47,408 bases of DNA from Paucidesulfovibrio sp036541255. Lineage in GTDB: Bacteria > Desulfobacterota > Desulfovibrionia > Desulfovibrionales > Desulfovibrionaceae. Both the position numbers and the translations under genes were made by a program. Each line of letters opens with the position of its first letter. The first letter of the stretch is position 1. Of the stretch, positions 1-8,586 are shown piece by piece. The notes under the pieces were generated by a model. That model did not search any database. It was given only the letters and a program-made list of their open reading frames with translations, and had not been told where the DNA came from. The stretch lies in contig JAZHDD010000061.1 of NCBI GenBank assembly GCA_036541255.1, forward strand, positions 1-47,408. The letters run 5' to 3'.

Positions 1-51
1 GCGAACCTAGTGATTAACAGTCACCCGCTCTGCCGATTGAGCTACTGGGGA
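1..51 (-). tRNA. tRNA-Asn (GTT), 5' part only
   Basis: Read on the minus strand, the sequence begins with acceptor strand TCCCCAG, then a D-arm (GCTC...GAGC) and an anticodon arm whose loop CTGTTAA places GTT at the anticodon, which reads asparagine codons. The T-arm and 3' acceptor strand lie beyond the left edge of the window, so the gene is cut by the window and not necessarily broken. A candidate promoter lies just upstream on the same strand. Confidence 0.9.
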
Positions 52-78
52 ACATGGTCGCTTGCGCGAGGACGAATC

Positions 79-106
79 TCTATCGAAATCAGCCCCGGTT
101 GGTCAA
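79..106 (-). promoter_or_regulatory. Candidate sigma-70-type promoter for tRNA-Asn
   Basis: On the minus strand TTGACC (5 of 6 to the -35 consensus) is followed after 16 bases by GATAGA, a weak -10. This would start transcription about 20 bases before the tRNA 5' end, a normal leader length. The call rests on motif and position only. Confidence 0.4.
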
Positions 107-144
107 GCATTTTTTCGAGAAAAATACCGGGACCATGAAAAACC

Positions 145-166
145 CGTCAAGCCGCGCTGCTTGACG
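145..166 (-). terminator. Inverted repeat; terminator-like on the minus strand
   Basis: CGTCAAGC and GCTTGACG form a perfect 8-bp stem around a 6-base loop. On the minus strand the stem is followed by GG and then TTTTT, the shape of an intrinsic terminator. On the plus strand there is no T-tract, although it would sit in the leader of lysS. It may insulate the tRNA gene from antisense transcription out of lysS. Apart from this, the tRNA and its promoter, I see nothing in positions 52-309. Confidence 0.4.
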
Positions 167-309
167 CTCATCGGGAATTGGCATAGTCATTTCCTTCTTG
201 TGCGTTTGGCACTAAGAGACTTGAATTCACACGGGATATCACTTTGGGAAACCAGCAGAATACAAAAAAAATCAAGTTGCAGGCCAAGAGTGAGCATGTC
301 GATAGATTC

Positions 310-1836
310 ATGCCCATGCTTTCGGCTTTGCAGGCACGCGACGAACTCAATCCTGTCATCAAGACCAGGGTGGAGAAGGCCTGCGCTCTCCTGGAAGATA
401 ATGTTAACCTTTATCCTAATGATTTTAAACGAATCAATGATATCGAAGAAATCTGGGATGAATTTGGCGAGACCTACGCCGAAGGGCTGGAAACGCTTGA
501 ACGAGAGTTTGTCGTGGCGGGCCGGGTTGTGGCTTGGCGTTCGTTCGGCAAGGTGACGTTCTTTCAAATTCAGGATCAGACCAACAAAATCCAGGTCTAT
601 GCCGCCCGGGATGACCTTGGTGCCGATTCCTACAAAATTTTCAAAAAATCAGACATCGGCGACATCCTTGGAGTACGTGGGACCCTGTTCCGCACCAAGA
701 CCGGCGAGCTGACTCTTTCGGCTCGCGAGTGTCGGCTGATGACCAAATCTCTGCGCCCGTTGCCCGAGAAATACCATGGCCTGAAGGACGTGGAGATCCG
801 CTACCGCCAGCGTTATGTCGACCTCATCGTGACGCCGCGGACGCGGGAGATTTTCATCAAACGTACCAAGATCGTACGTGCATTGCGGCGCTTCATGGAT
901 ACGCGCGGCTTCATGGAAGTGGAGACGCCCATGATGCAGCCTATTCCTGGCGGCGCCACAGCCAAGCCGTTCGAGACCTACCACAATGCCCTGGACATGA
1001 AGCTTTACATGCGCATTGCGCCGGAGCTCTATCTCAAGCGGCTTCTGGTGGGCGGCTTTGAGCGGGTCTACGAGGTCAACCGCAACTTCCGCAACGAAGG
1101 TATTTCGACCCAGCATAATCCGGAATTCACCATGATGGAATTCTACTGGGCCTACGCCACATTCGAAAACCTCATGGACCTGACCGAGGAAATGTTCTCC
1201 CAGGTTGCCATCGAGGTGAACGGTACGGCCGAAGTGGAATATCAAGGGCAGACTATTGATCTGACGCCTGGCAAATGGGTGCGTATGCCCTTTCACGAAT
1301 CCTTGGAAAAGATCGGCGGTGTTGCTCCTGATGTGTATGCCAATTATGAGGCGTGCAAGAATCTGGTCCGCCTGAAAGGCGAAAAGGTCGTTGAGGGCGA
1401 AAAGCTCGGCAAGCTTCAGGCCAAGCTGTTCGACATCCTTGTGGAGCCGAAGTTGATTCAGCCCCATTTTATTTATCATTATCCTACGGACATTTCTCCG
1501 CTCTCGCGTCGCAATGAGCAGAACCCGGATCTCACGGACCGCTTCGAACTTTTCATGACCGGGCGCGAGATGGCCAATGCCTTTTCCGAGCTCAACGACC
1601 CCGTGGACCAACGTCTGCGTTTCGAAGAGCAGGTGGCGGAAAAAGAGGCCGGTGACGAAGAGGCCCACTTCATGGACGAGGACTATGTGCGTGCCCTGGA
1701 ATACGGCATGCCTCCGGCCGCTGGCCAGGGCGTGGGCATCGACCGCCTGGTCATGCTGCTGACGGACAGCGCCTCCATCCGCGAGGTGATTCTGTTCCCG
1801 TTGTTGCGGCCTGAAGCTGTGTCTGGAGGCTCATGA
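310..1836 (+). CDS. lysS: Lysyl-tRNA synthetase, class II
   Basis: This cytoplasmic enzyme charges tRNA-Lys with lysine using ATP. An N-terminal OB-fold anticodon-binding domain spans roughly residues 60-160 (VVAGRVVAWRSFGKVTF). The class II catalytic core follows, with motif 2 near residues 251-267 (VYEVNRNFRNEGIS) and motif 3 near 472 (GQGVGIDRLVMLLTD). The ATG at 310 gives about 508 residues, the usual family length (around 500), and begins just before the conserved start of the domain. An in-frame TTG at 244 would add 22 residues without family support, and an ATG at 316 is also possible. Its stop overlaps the start of the next gene by four bases (ATGA), so lysS heads the envelope-biogenesis operon. 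Confidence 0.97.
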   Translation: MPMLSALQARDELNPVIKTRVEKACALLEDNVNLYPNDFKRINDIEEIWDEFGETYAEGLETLEREFVVAGRVVAWRSFGKVTFFQIQDQTNKIQVYAARDDLGADSYKIFKKSDIGDILGVRGTLFRTKTGELTLSARECRLMTKSLRPLPEKYHGLKDVEIRYRQRYVDLIVTPRTREIFIKRTKIVRALRRFMDTRGFMEVETPMMQPIPGGATAKPFETYHNALDMKLYMRIAPELYLKRLLVGGFERVYEVNRNFRNEGISTQHNPEFTMMEFYWAYATFENLMDLTEEMFSQVAIEVNGTAEVEYQGQTIDLTPGKWVRMPFHESLEKIGGVAPDVYANYEACKNLVRLKGEKVVEGEKLGKLQAKLFDILVEPKLIQPHFIYHYPTDISPLSRRNEQNPDLTDRFELFMTGREMANAFSELNDPVDQRLRFEEQVAEKEAGDEEAHFMDEDYVRALEYGMPPAAGQGVGIDRLVMLLTDSASIREVILFPLLRPEAVSGGS

Positions 1837-3065
1837 GTCTCGAATCGTTTGTAGCTGTCCGGTATCTTTTTGCGCTGCGCAAGCAGTCCTTCATCTCGGT
1901 GATTTCCCTTTTTGCCGTCTGCGGTGTTGCCCTCGGCGTGGCTGCGTTGATCGTGGTCATCGGTGTCATGAACGGCTTTACCAAGGATTTGCAGGCCAAG
2001 ATCCTGGGCGTGAACGCAGACATCATTGTGGGAGGGGCCGTTTCGGGCCTGCGTGACCATGAGGAGTTGGCCGGGATCATCAGTAGGGTGGATGGTGTTG
2101 TCGCCGTCACTCCGTATCTGTATTCCGAAGTCATGCTTTCCGCGCCCGGCGGCGGGGTCAAAGGGCTGGCATTGCGCGGCATTGATCCGGACAGCGCGGC
2201 CAAAGTGCTCAGTCTGCCCGACGACATGGTGCAGGGAAATCTGGACGCTCTGCACACGGGCGGCGACAAGCCGGGACTGATCGTGGGGTCGCAACTGGCG
2301 GACCGTTTTGGTCTCTGGAATGGCGCTGAAATCTATTTACTGTCTCCGAGCGGCACCCAAAGTGCGGCAGGGTATTCGCCCAAGCTGGTTCCGTTTCGGG
2401 TTGTGGGAGTGTTTCGGACTGGTCTTTATGAATACGATACCACTGTTGCCTATGCCACGGTGGAAGCCACACGCAAACTTTTGGGATATCCTGAGGGAAT
2501 TGTTTCAGGCCTGGAAGTGAAGGTGGATGACGTTTACCGCGCCGGGGAAATCGGCTTGGACGTTCAGGCCGCATTGGGCGATCGTCCGCTGGATGTCCAG
2601 ACTTGGCTGGAAATGAATGCCAATCTTTTTGCCGCGCTCAAGCTGGAAAAAACGGCCATGTTCATCATTCTGGCCATGATTGTCATGGTGGGTTCCTTTT
2701 CCATTGTGACCACGCTGGTGATGCTCGTGATGCAAAAGACAAAGGATATCGCCATACTCATGTCCATGGGAGCCGAGGTGGCGAGCATTCGGAAAATTTT
2801 CATGATCCAGGGCACGCTTATCGGCGCAGTGGGGACATTCCTCGGGTATTGCATGGGAATCCCTGTGGCTCTGCTGCTTAAGAAATATCAATTCATCCGT
2901 TTGCCAAAGGATGTCTATCCCGTGGATTACCTCCCTATCCGGCTCGATGCGCTGGATTTGAGTCTTATCGGTCTGGCAGCCTTCCTGCTGTGCTTTTTGG
3001 CCACCATTTACCCCGCCTGGCGTGCTGCCCAATTACGTCCGGCCGATGCCTTGCGTTATGAGTAA
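1833..3065 (+). CDS. lolC: Lipoprotein-releasing ABC transporter permease (LolC/LolE family)
   Basis: This inner-membrane subunit of the Lol complex extracts mature lipoproteins from the outer leaflet for delivery to the outer membrane. It is 410 residues long with the MacB/FtsX layout: one N-terminal membrane segment (about residues 18-45), a large periplasmic domain, and three C-terminal membrane segments (about 275-400) containing the FtsX-type permease core. The N-terminal run (VAVRYLFALRKQSFISVIS) is characteristic of LolC/E. It is translationally coupled to lysS through ATGA and overlaps lolD by 8 bases. Only one permease is present beside lolD, so the complex may use a homodimer (LolF-like) or find its partner elsewhere. 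C versus E cannot be decided from sequence alone. Confidence 0.9.
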   Translation: MSLESFVAVRYLFALRKQSFISVISLFAVCGVALGVAALIVVIGVMNGFTKDLQAKILGVNADIIVGGAVSGLRDHEELAGIISRVDGVVAVTPYLYSEVMLSAPGGGVKGLALRGIDPDSAAKVLSLPDDMVQGNLDALHTGGDKPGLIVGSQLADRFGLWNGAEIYLLSPSGTQSAAGYSPKLVPFRVVGVFRTGLYEYDTTVAYATVEATRKLLGYPEGIVSGLEVKVDDVYRAGEIGLDVQAALGDRPLDVQTWLEMNANLFAALKLEKTAMFIILAMIVMVGSFSIVTTLVMLVMQKTKDIAILMSMGAEVASIRKIFMIQGTLIGAVGTFLGYCMGIPVALLLKKYQFIRLPKDVYPVDYLPIRLDALDLSLIGLAAFLLCFLATIYPAWRAAQLRPADALRYE

Positions 3066-3744
3066 CGAGGCGTTATACGAGCTGATCGGTGTAGGGAAGA
3101 GCTTTCAAGGCCCCACGGAACAGGTGGATGTGCTGCGTTCCATTGACCTGGAAATCGTCGAAGGGGACTCCGTGGCGATTTTGGGCTCCTCGGGATCAGG
3201 GAAGAGCACCTTGTTGCACATTCTTGGCACCTTGGATTTGGTTACAAAAGGTGCTATACGCTTCGCAGGACGGGACTTGAACGCTCTGGACGAGAAGGGC
3301 CGAACCCGTTTGCGGAACCGGGAAATGGGTTTCATATTCCAGTTTCATTATCTCCTGCCGGAGTTCAATACGCTGGAAAATGTTGCGATGCCTGCAATCA
3401 TTGCCGGCAAATCCCGGGAAGAGGCCTTGTCTATGGCTGAAGAGGCCATCGGTATGGTGGGGCTGGAGGACAGGAAAGACTTTCGGGTCACGACCCTGTC
3501 CGGAGGAGAACGCCAGCGGGCGGCCATAGCCCGGGCTATTCTCATGCGGCCTCGGGTTGTGCTCGCAGACGAGCCCACAGGCAATCTGGACGAGCGCAAC
3601 GGAATGAAAATCGCCGAACTCCTGGCAGTTTTGAATGGTGAGCTGGGAATGACGTTCGTTGTGGTGACGCACAATACGGAACTGGCCGGTGGAATGAATC
3701 ACCGGTATGAGCTTCGCGCAGGAGTACTGTATGCCCAATCGTAG
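3058..3744 (+). CDS. lolD: Lipoprotein-releasing system ATP-binding protein LolD
   Basis: This ABC ATPase powers lipoprotein release with the adjacent permease. The 228 residues show Walker A (GSSGSGKSTLLH, near residue 43), the ABC signature (LSGGERQRAAIARAI), Walker B with the catalytic Glu (VVLADEPTGNLD) and the switch histidine (VVVTHNTELA). This is the MacB/LolD subfamily arrangement. The ATG at 3058 begins next to the conserved N-terminus and overlaps the permease stop by 8 bases. An upstream in-frame ATG at 3022 would only add residues encoded within the permease gene. The 3' end overlaps bamA by 14 bases. Confidence 0.95.
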   Translation: MSNEALYELIGVGKSFQGPTEQVDVLRSIDLEIVEGDSVAILGSSGSGKSTLLHILGTLDLVTKGAIRFAGRDLNALDEKGRTRLRNREMGFIFQFHYLLPEFNTLENVAMPAIIAGKSREEALSMAEEAIGMVGLEDRKDFRVTTLSGGERQRAAIARAILMRPRVVLADEPTGNLDERNGMKIAELLAVLNGELGMTFVVVTHNTELAGGMNHRYELRAGVLYAQS

Positions 3745-6451
3745 ACGTTGCCTCTGCCTGCTTGCGGCGGTGCTCGTTTTTCTCTTCAACATTTCCCCGC
3801 TCCAGGCCCAGGAAGCGTCCAACACCAAGATCGCCGTGCTGCCATTCCAAGTCAGTGCTGGTGACGACCTCGCTTACCTCAAGGACAGCCTGCCCGGGCT
3901 TATCGCCGATCGTCTGCGCAACGCCGGATTTCAGGTAGTGGACCAGGCTGAGGTGGACCGCGCCGCAGGCGAGATGGGCCTGGAAGTGCTGGATTTGGAC
4001 AAGGCCCGTCAAATGGCCATCATGGTCAATTCCAACTATGCGATTTACGGCAGCTTTACTCAGTTGGGCGATGCCCTGAACATAGAATCGCGTCTTGTGG
4101 ATGCATACGGTATGGAAAGCGCGCAGGCGCTTTCCGCGGAAGCCGACGGCATCATTAATTTGTTGCCGCTTGTGGACGATCTTGTGGACAGGGCCCGCAA
4201 GGTTCTGCTGAAACAGGAACCCATCGTAGCCATTGATGTGGAGGGCACCAAAATCCTGGACAAGGAAGTGGTGCTCATGCGTCTCGGCTTGAACAAGGGG
4301 CAGATTTACGAACCGAAGCTCGTCAATGACGAGCTGAAAAATATTTATAATCTCGGATATTTTGATGACGTGAAGGTGGAAACGCTGGACGTCACGGGTG
4401 GCAAGCGGGTCGTCTTCAAGGTCGTTGAGAAGCCCCGCATTCAGGCGTTGGGAGTGCTTGGTGCGGACGAGATCGACGAGGATGATATCCTTGAGGCGGT
4501 TTCCACCAAAAAAGGCGCGGTTCTGAACCTCAAAGTTTTGCGTGACGACATGAACACGATTCGTGCCCTGTATCGTACTGAAGGCTATTACAAGTCCAAA
4601 GTCGATTACAAGATCGAGGGTGGCGAAAACGGACAGGCCCGGCTTAATTTCGTCATAGAGGAAGGCCCCAAGCTTTATATCAAGAGCATCGCCTTTGATG
4701 GCGCCGAACAGCTCGACCCGGACGATCTGAGGGATGAATTGGCCCTTTCCGAGGGCGGTTTCATGTCCTGGTTCACCAGTTCTGATGTGCTCAATGAGGA
4801 ACTTCTCGAGCGCGACTCGGCAGCCATTCAAGCCTACTATGCCAACCGTGGTTTTTTGAATGCGAAGGTTGGTCGTCCCGAGGTGGATTTCCGCGATGAC
4901 GGCATCTATCTGACGTTCCGCATTTCCGAAGGCCCGCGCGTAAAGATTGGTGAGATCACCTATCAGGGGGATCTTATTGCTGACCCCAAGGACTTCAACG
5001 ACATCATCAAGATTGATGCAGTGCGCGAGGATGAGGAATACCTCAACGTTACCGTTGTTCGTGAGGATATTGAGACTCTGACCAACTACTATAACAATGC
5101 TGGTTATGCCTACGCTGACATTGGTGTGCAGTTCGCCCAGAATGAAAATCCAGAATACGTAGACGTAATCTATACTCTGTCCAAGCATCAGAAAGTCCAT
5201 ATCAGGCGTATCGTGCTTGAAGGAAATACCAAAACCCGTGACAATGTTATTTTGCGTGAATTGAAGCTTGCCGACGGCGATCAGTTCAGCGGCGAAAAGC
5301 TTCAAACGTCCATCCAGAACCTGAATAATCTTGCATATTTTGAAGGTGTGGACATTGAACCTATCCCCACGGGCGATCCTGATGAAGTGGATTTGAAGGT
5401 CCGAGTGAAGGATGGCCCCACCGGCCAGATCGGTGGCGGTTTTGGTTTTTCCTCTTCCGGAGGCATGTATGTCGCCGGTTCGGCCCAGGAGACCAACCTG
5501 TTCGGCAAGGGATATATCCTCGGTCTGAGCGGAACGGTTGGCGGTTCCGACAATGTTTTTGCCGGTCAGTTCGTGGATCCGCGTTTCAACGATCACAATT
5601 GGGGGTATTCCATCAATGCCCACCGTTCCGAGAACGAATATGACGAATACAGCATCAATGATCTGGGAGGCGGCATTAACTTTCTGTTCCCGCTGGGCGA
5701 CCATACCCAATACAAGGTCGGTTACATTGCCAGCATATATGAGATTTATGACGTGGAACCCCAGGCTGCAAAGAGTATCCGTGACGACGAGGGAGATCAT
5801 TTCTTGAGCGCCATGAATCACATCCTGAGCCGTAGCACCCTGGATCGCGATTCGTTCTTTGTCTCCAAGGGAACGGCCCAGACTGCCAACTTCGTTTATG
5901 CGGGCGATTTCCTGGGCGGCACGGACAACTTTGTCAAGTATGTCTATGAAGTGGATCACTATGAATCGCTTTTCGCAGACCTTGTCTTCCATGCTCGTGG
6001 AAACATAGGATATATTCACGAAAACTTCAGCGCTGAGGAAATCCCGACGTCCCAGCGTTTCCGTCTCGGCGGCATTGACTCCGTACGTGGTTACAGCAAC
6101 CGGAAAATTTCGCCCCGAGATGACATCAGCGGTGATACTGTTGGTGGTAACAAGCAACTCTTTACCAACCTGGAATTGATGTACCCCCTGAGTAAGGAGT
6201 ACGGCGTTCTTGGCATACTGTTCTTCGATGCGGGTAACGCATGGAAAGAGGGCGAAATGTTTTTCGAATCGCGAAATCTCGTGAGCGAAGAAGGTGACGA
6301 GCCCATACTTGGCATGTACAAGAGCGTGGGGCTTGGCGGTAAATGGAACTCGCCCATGGGGCCCCTGGAGATTTATTGGGGTTACGGTATCGACGAACTT
6401 CGTGACAGCTCCAATAACCGGCTCGAATTCCGCATGGGGCAAGTCTTCTAG
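3731..6451 (+). CDS. bamA: Outer membrane assembly factor BamA (Omp85) with extra N-terminal domain
   Basis: This is the core of the BAM machine, inserting beta-barrel proteins into the outer membrane. The ATG at 3731 has AGGAG seven bases upstream and gives a 906-residue precursor with a clear signal peptide ending near QAQEA. Five POTRA repeats can be followed from about residue 163 to 565, then a 16-strand-type barrel with the conserved VRGY motif (RLGGIDSVRGYSNR, near residue 785) and a C-terminal Phe beta-signal. Unusually, about 130 residues (29-157) precede POTRA1. They read like the TolB N-terminal/CsgG-type fold (KIAVLPFQVSAG, then VNSNYAIYGSFTQLGDALNI). E. coli BamA is about 810 residues and lacks this domain. 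The upstream ATG at 3707 lies deeper in lolD and has no comparable ribosome site. Confidence 0.95.
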   Translation: MPNRRRCLCLLAAVLVFLFNISPLQAQEASNTKIAVLPFQVSAGDDLAYLKDSLPGLIADRLRNAGFQVVDQAEVDRAAGEMGLEVLDLDKARQMAIMVNSNYAIYGSFTQLGDALNIESRLVDAYGMESAQALSAEADGIINLLPLVDDLVDRARKVLLKQEPIVAIDVEGTKILDKEVVLMRLGLNKGQIYEPKLVNDELKNIYNLGYFDDVKVETLDVTGGKRVVFKVVEKPRIQALGVLGADEIDEDDILEAVSTKKGAVLNLKVLRDDMNTIRALYRTEGYYKSKVDYKIEGGENGQARLNFVIEEGPKLYIKSIAFDGAEQLDPDDLRDELALSEGGFMSWFTSSDVLNEELLERDSAAIQAYYANRGFLNAKVGRPEVDFRDDGIYLTFRISEGPRVKIGEITYQGDLIADPKDFNDIIKIDAVREDEEYLNVTVVREDIETLTNYYNNAGYAYADIGVQFAQNENPEYVDVIYTLSKHQKVHIRRIVLEGNTKTRDNVILRELKLADGDQFSGEKLQTSIQNLNNLAYFEGVDIEPIPTGDPDEVDLKVRVKDGPTGQIGGGFGFSSSGGMYVAGSAQETNLFGKGYILGLSGTVGGSDNVFAGQFVDPRFNDHNWGYSINAHRSENEYDEYSINDLGGGINFLFPLGDHTQYKVGYIASIYEIYDVEPQAAKSIRDDEGDHFLSAMNHILSRSTLDRDSFFVSKGTAQTANFVYAGDFLGGTDNFVKYVYEVDHYESLFADLVFHARGNIGYIHENFSAEEIPTSQRFRLGGIDSVRGYSNRKISPRDDISGDTVGGNKQLFTNLELMYPLSKEYGVLGILFFDAGNAWKEGEMFFESRNLVSEEGDEPILGMYKSVGLGGKWNSPMGPLEIYWGYGIDELRDSSNNRLEFRMGQVF

Positions 6452-6563
6452 CCCAATTTGTTTCCAGCCGTTGCTCGAAGATAGTGATCTTGCGTACCCC
6501 CGCAACCATGCCGGGAAGCGCTGTTTGAGATGATGTAGAAAAGAACGTCCAAAGGAGATAACG

Positions 6564-7091
6564 ATGAGGAAAGTATTGTTTCTTGCGGTAGCCCTTGCCA
6601 TGGTTCTCCAGGTTCCGGCTTTTGCCGCTGATCTGAAGTTGGCCGTCATCCACATGGAGCGGCTCAAGAAGGCGTCCGAGCCGGGCAAGTACATTACTGG
6701 TGAGCTGAAGAAGAAGCTTGATCCCATGGTCAAAGAGCGCCAGCGCTTGGAAAATGAGCTCAAACAGCTTTCTGAAGATTTTAAGAACAAGAGCGCCGCT
6801 TACTCCTTAGACACCAAGCGTGAAAAGGAACTTGAGCTCAAGCGTAAGTATCGTGACCTTGAAGACCTCCGTCGCGACATCCAGCAGAAGGCCGTTGCCG
6901 AGGACAAGACTCTGTCTGAGCCCGTCCTTGAGATGATGCAACAGGTGGCTGAGAAGTACATCGAAGAGCAGAACTATGATCTGGTTCTCGAGTACCAGCA
7001 GAGCGGTATTTTGTATCTTGGAAAGGCCTTGGACATTACCGACGAGTTGATCAAGAGAGTCAACCAGGCCTGGAAGGCCAAAGGCCACTAA
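6564..7091 (+). CDS. skp: Periplasmic chaperone Skp/OmpH family
   Basis: This periplasmic holdase keeps unfolded outer-membrane proteins soluble on the way to BamA. The 175-residue precursor has a signal peptide ending at AFAAD, followed by a strongly charged, Lys/Glu-rich helical region (about residues 45-130) that forms the trimeric tentacles of Skp, then a beta-core tail. AAGGAG precedes the ATG. The 112-base gap after bamA contains no convincing terminator, so it is probably co-transcribed. The bamA-skp-lpxD-fabZ-lpxA order is the classic envelope cluster. Confidence 0.92.
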   Translation: MRKVLFLAVALAMVLQVPAFAADLKLAVIHMERLKKASEPGKYITGELKKKLDPMVKERQRLENELKQLSEDFKNKSAAYSLDTKREKELELKRKYRDLEDLRRDIQQKAVAEDKTLSEPVLEMMQQVAEKYIEEQNYDLVLEYQQSGILYLGKALDITDELIKRVNQAWKAKGH

Positions 7092-7094
7092 TAC

Positions 7095-8132
7095 ATGTTG
7101 CTATCCGAGATTGCACAACGATTGGGGCTGGATTTTTCCGGCCCCGATCGTGAGATACTCGGGGTGAATACGCTGGAGAGCGCCGTGGAAACGGAGCTCT
7201 CCTTTCTCGTCAATCCCAAGTATGCGAAACAGCTGGCTTCTTCGCGCGCAGGCGCCATTTTGCTTGAGCCGAACCATGCCCAGGGTGTGGAATCCGTTTT
7301 GCTGAGTTCCAATGTATACATGGATTTGGCAAGGGTTCTCTCTCTGTTTGCCCGCCCCCAAGGGGAATTTACCGGACAAAGTGAGCTGGCCTGCATTCAT
7401 GACAGTGCGAAGGTGGACGAAAGCGCCACAATCTATCCGTTCGCTTTTGTGGGACCGGATAGTGTTATCGGTGCCGGAAGCAGGATTTTCCCCGGCTGCT
7501 ATGTGGGAGAGCGTTGCGTCGTGGGCAAGGATTGCCTGCTGTATCCGAACGCTGTGCTTATGGCCGATACCACGCTGGGCGACAGGGTTATTTTGCAACC
7601 GGGCGCAGTGTTGGGCGGTGATGGTTTCGGCTTTGCCCAGACTCCGCTCGGCCATATGAAAATCCCTCAGATTGGAGGGACACGCCTGGGCAACGATGTG
7701 GAGGTCGGCTCCAATTCTTCCATTGACCGGGCCGCATTGGATGTCACCCTGGTCGGTTCGGGAACCAAGGTGGACAGCTTGGTACAGGTTGGCCACAATG
7801 TGCGAATCGGCGAACACTGTTTACTGGTTTCCGGAGTGGGAATTGGTGGCAGCACGCGTATTGGCGACGGGGTTGTAATCGGCGGGCAGGCGGGTATCAA
7901 AGACAATATTTCCATAGCCGATGGTTGTATGATCGGAGCGAAATGCGGGGTCAACAACGATCTGCCAGCGGGCAGCAAGGTGACTTACAATCCCATGATG
8001 GATATCGCCACTTTTTTGCGTGTCGGTGCGAGTCTGCCCAAGTTGCCGGAGTTGCTCAAGCGGGTCCGGCGCCTGGAGCGAGAGTTGGAATCGTTGCGTG
8101 GCAACGAATCAACGGGAGAGAATGATGGCTAA
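7095..8132 (+). CDS. lpxD: UDP-3-O-(3-hydroxyacyl)glucosamine N-acyltransferase
   Basis: LpxD adds the second hydroxyacyl chain (N-linked) from acyl-ACP in lipid A synthesis. The 345 residues comprise an N-terminal uridine-binding domain (about 1-100), a left-handed beta-helix of hexapeptide repeats (about 105-300), and a C-terminal helical tail rich in Leu/Arg/Glu. The catalytic histidine is in QVGHNVRIG (His about 234). It starts three bases after skp and overlaps fabZ by 8 bases, so translation is probably coupled. Confidence 0.96.
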   Translation: MLLSEIAQRLGLDFSGPDREILGVNTLESAVETELSFLVNPKYAKQLASSRAGAILLEPNHAQGVESVLLSSNVYMDLARVLSLFARPQGEFTGQSELACIHDSAKVDESATIYPFAFVGPDSVIGAGSRIFPGCYVGERCVVGKDCLLYPNAVLMADTTLGDRVILQPGAVLGGDGFGFAQTPLGHMKIPQIGGTRLGNDVEVGSNSSIDRAALDVTLVGSGTKVDSLVQVGHNVRIGEHCLLVSGVGIGGSTRIGDGVVIGGQAGIKDNISIADGCMIGAKCGVNNDLPAGSKVTYNPMMDIATFLRVGASLPKLPELLKRVRRLERELESLRGNESTGENDG

Positions 8133-8586
8133 TCAGGAAATGTACTTGGATATCCGGCAGATCATGGAAATGTTGCCGCATCGGTATCCTTTTCTGTTGG
8201 TGGACCGGGTTACCGAATATGAGCCTGGGTCTCATTTAAAAGCCTACAAGAATGTGACCTTCAACGAGCCCTTTTTCCAAGGGCATTTCCCCGGCTTGCC
8301 CGTGATGCCTGGCGTGCTTATGCTCGAGGCTTTGGCGCAGACCGGTGGATTGTTCGTAATGCAGGCCACCGAGTTCGATACGGAAAAGAAGGTGTTCATG
8401 TTTACGAGCATGGACAAGGTGAAATTTCGCAGGCCTGTTGTTCCCGGCGACCAACTTGTGCTGACCATGTCCAATCTGCGGAACAAAATGCATTTTTGGA
8501 AGATGCATGGAGTGGCCGAAGTAAACGGTGAAATCGCTGTCGAAGCTGATCTGTCCGCAGCGCTTGTGGACAAGGAGAATATCTAG
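8125..8586 (+). CDS. fabZ: 3-hydroxyacyl-ACP dehydratase FabZ
   Basis: This hot-dog-fold enzyme dehydrates beta-hydroxyacyl-ACP in fatty acid elongation. It competes with LpxA/LpxD for the same hydroxyacyl-ACP and so sets the phospholipid to lipid A balance, which is why these genes sit together. The catalytic pair is visible: His54 in QGHFPGLPVMPG and Glu68 in MLEALAQ. Two adjacent ATGs (8122, 8125) are possible. The second has the better spacing from GGGAG and gives 153 residues, the normal length. Confidence 0.96.
   Translation: MANQEMYLDIRQIMEMLPHRYPFLLVDRVTEYEPGSHLKAYKNVTFNEPFFQGHFPGLPVMPGVLMLEALAQTGGLFVMQATEFDTEKKVFMFTSMDKVKFRRPVVPGDQLVLTMSNLRNKMHFWKMHGVAEVNGEIAVEADLSAALVDKENI

Noticed and set aside
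168..567. Small minus-strand frames opposite the start of lysS
   Set aside because: Shadow of the lysS coding frame without recognisable features.
3542..6790. 1082-codon open frame on the minus strand opposite bamA
   Set aside because: It lies antisense to a clearly conserved gene with full domains. Long antisense frames arise from the codon bias of such genes, and the translation shows no recognisable domain or ribosome site.
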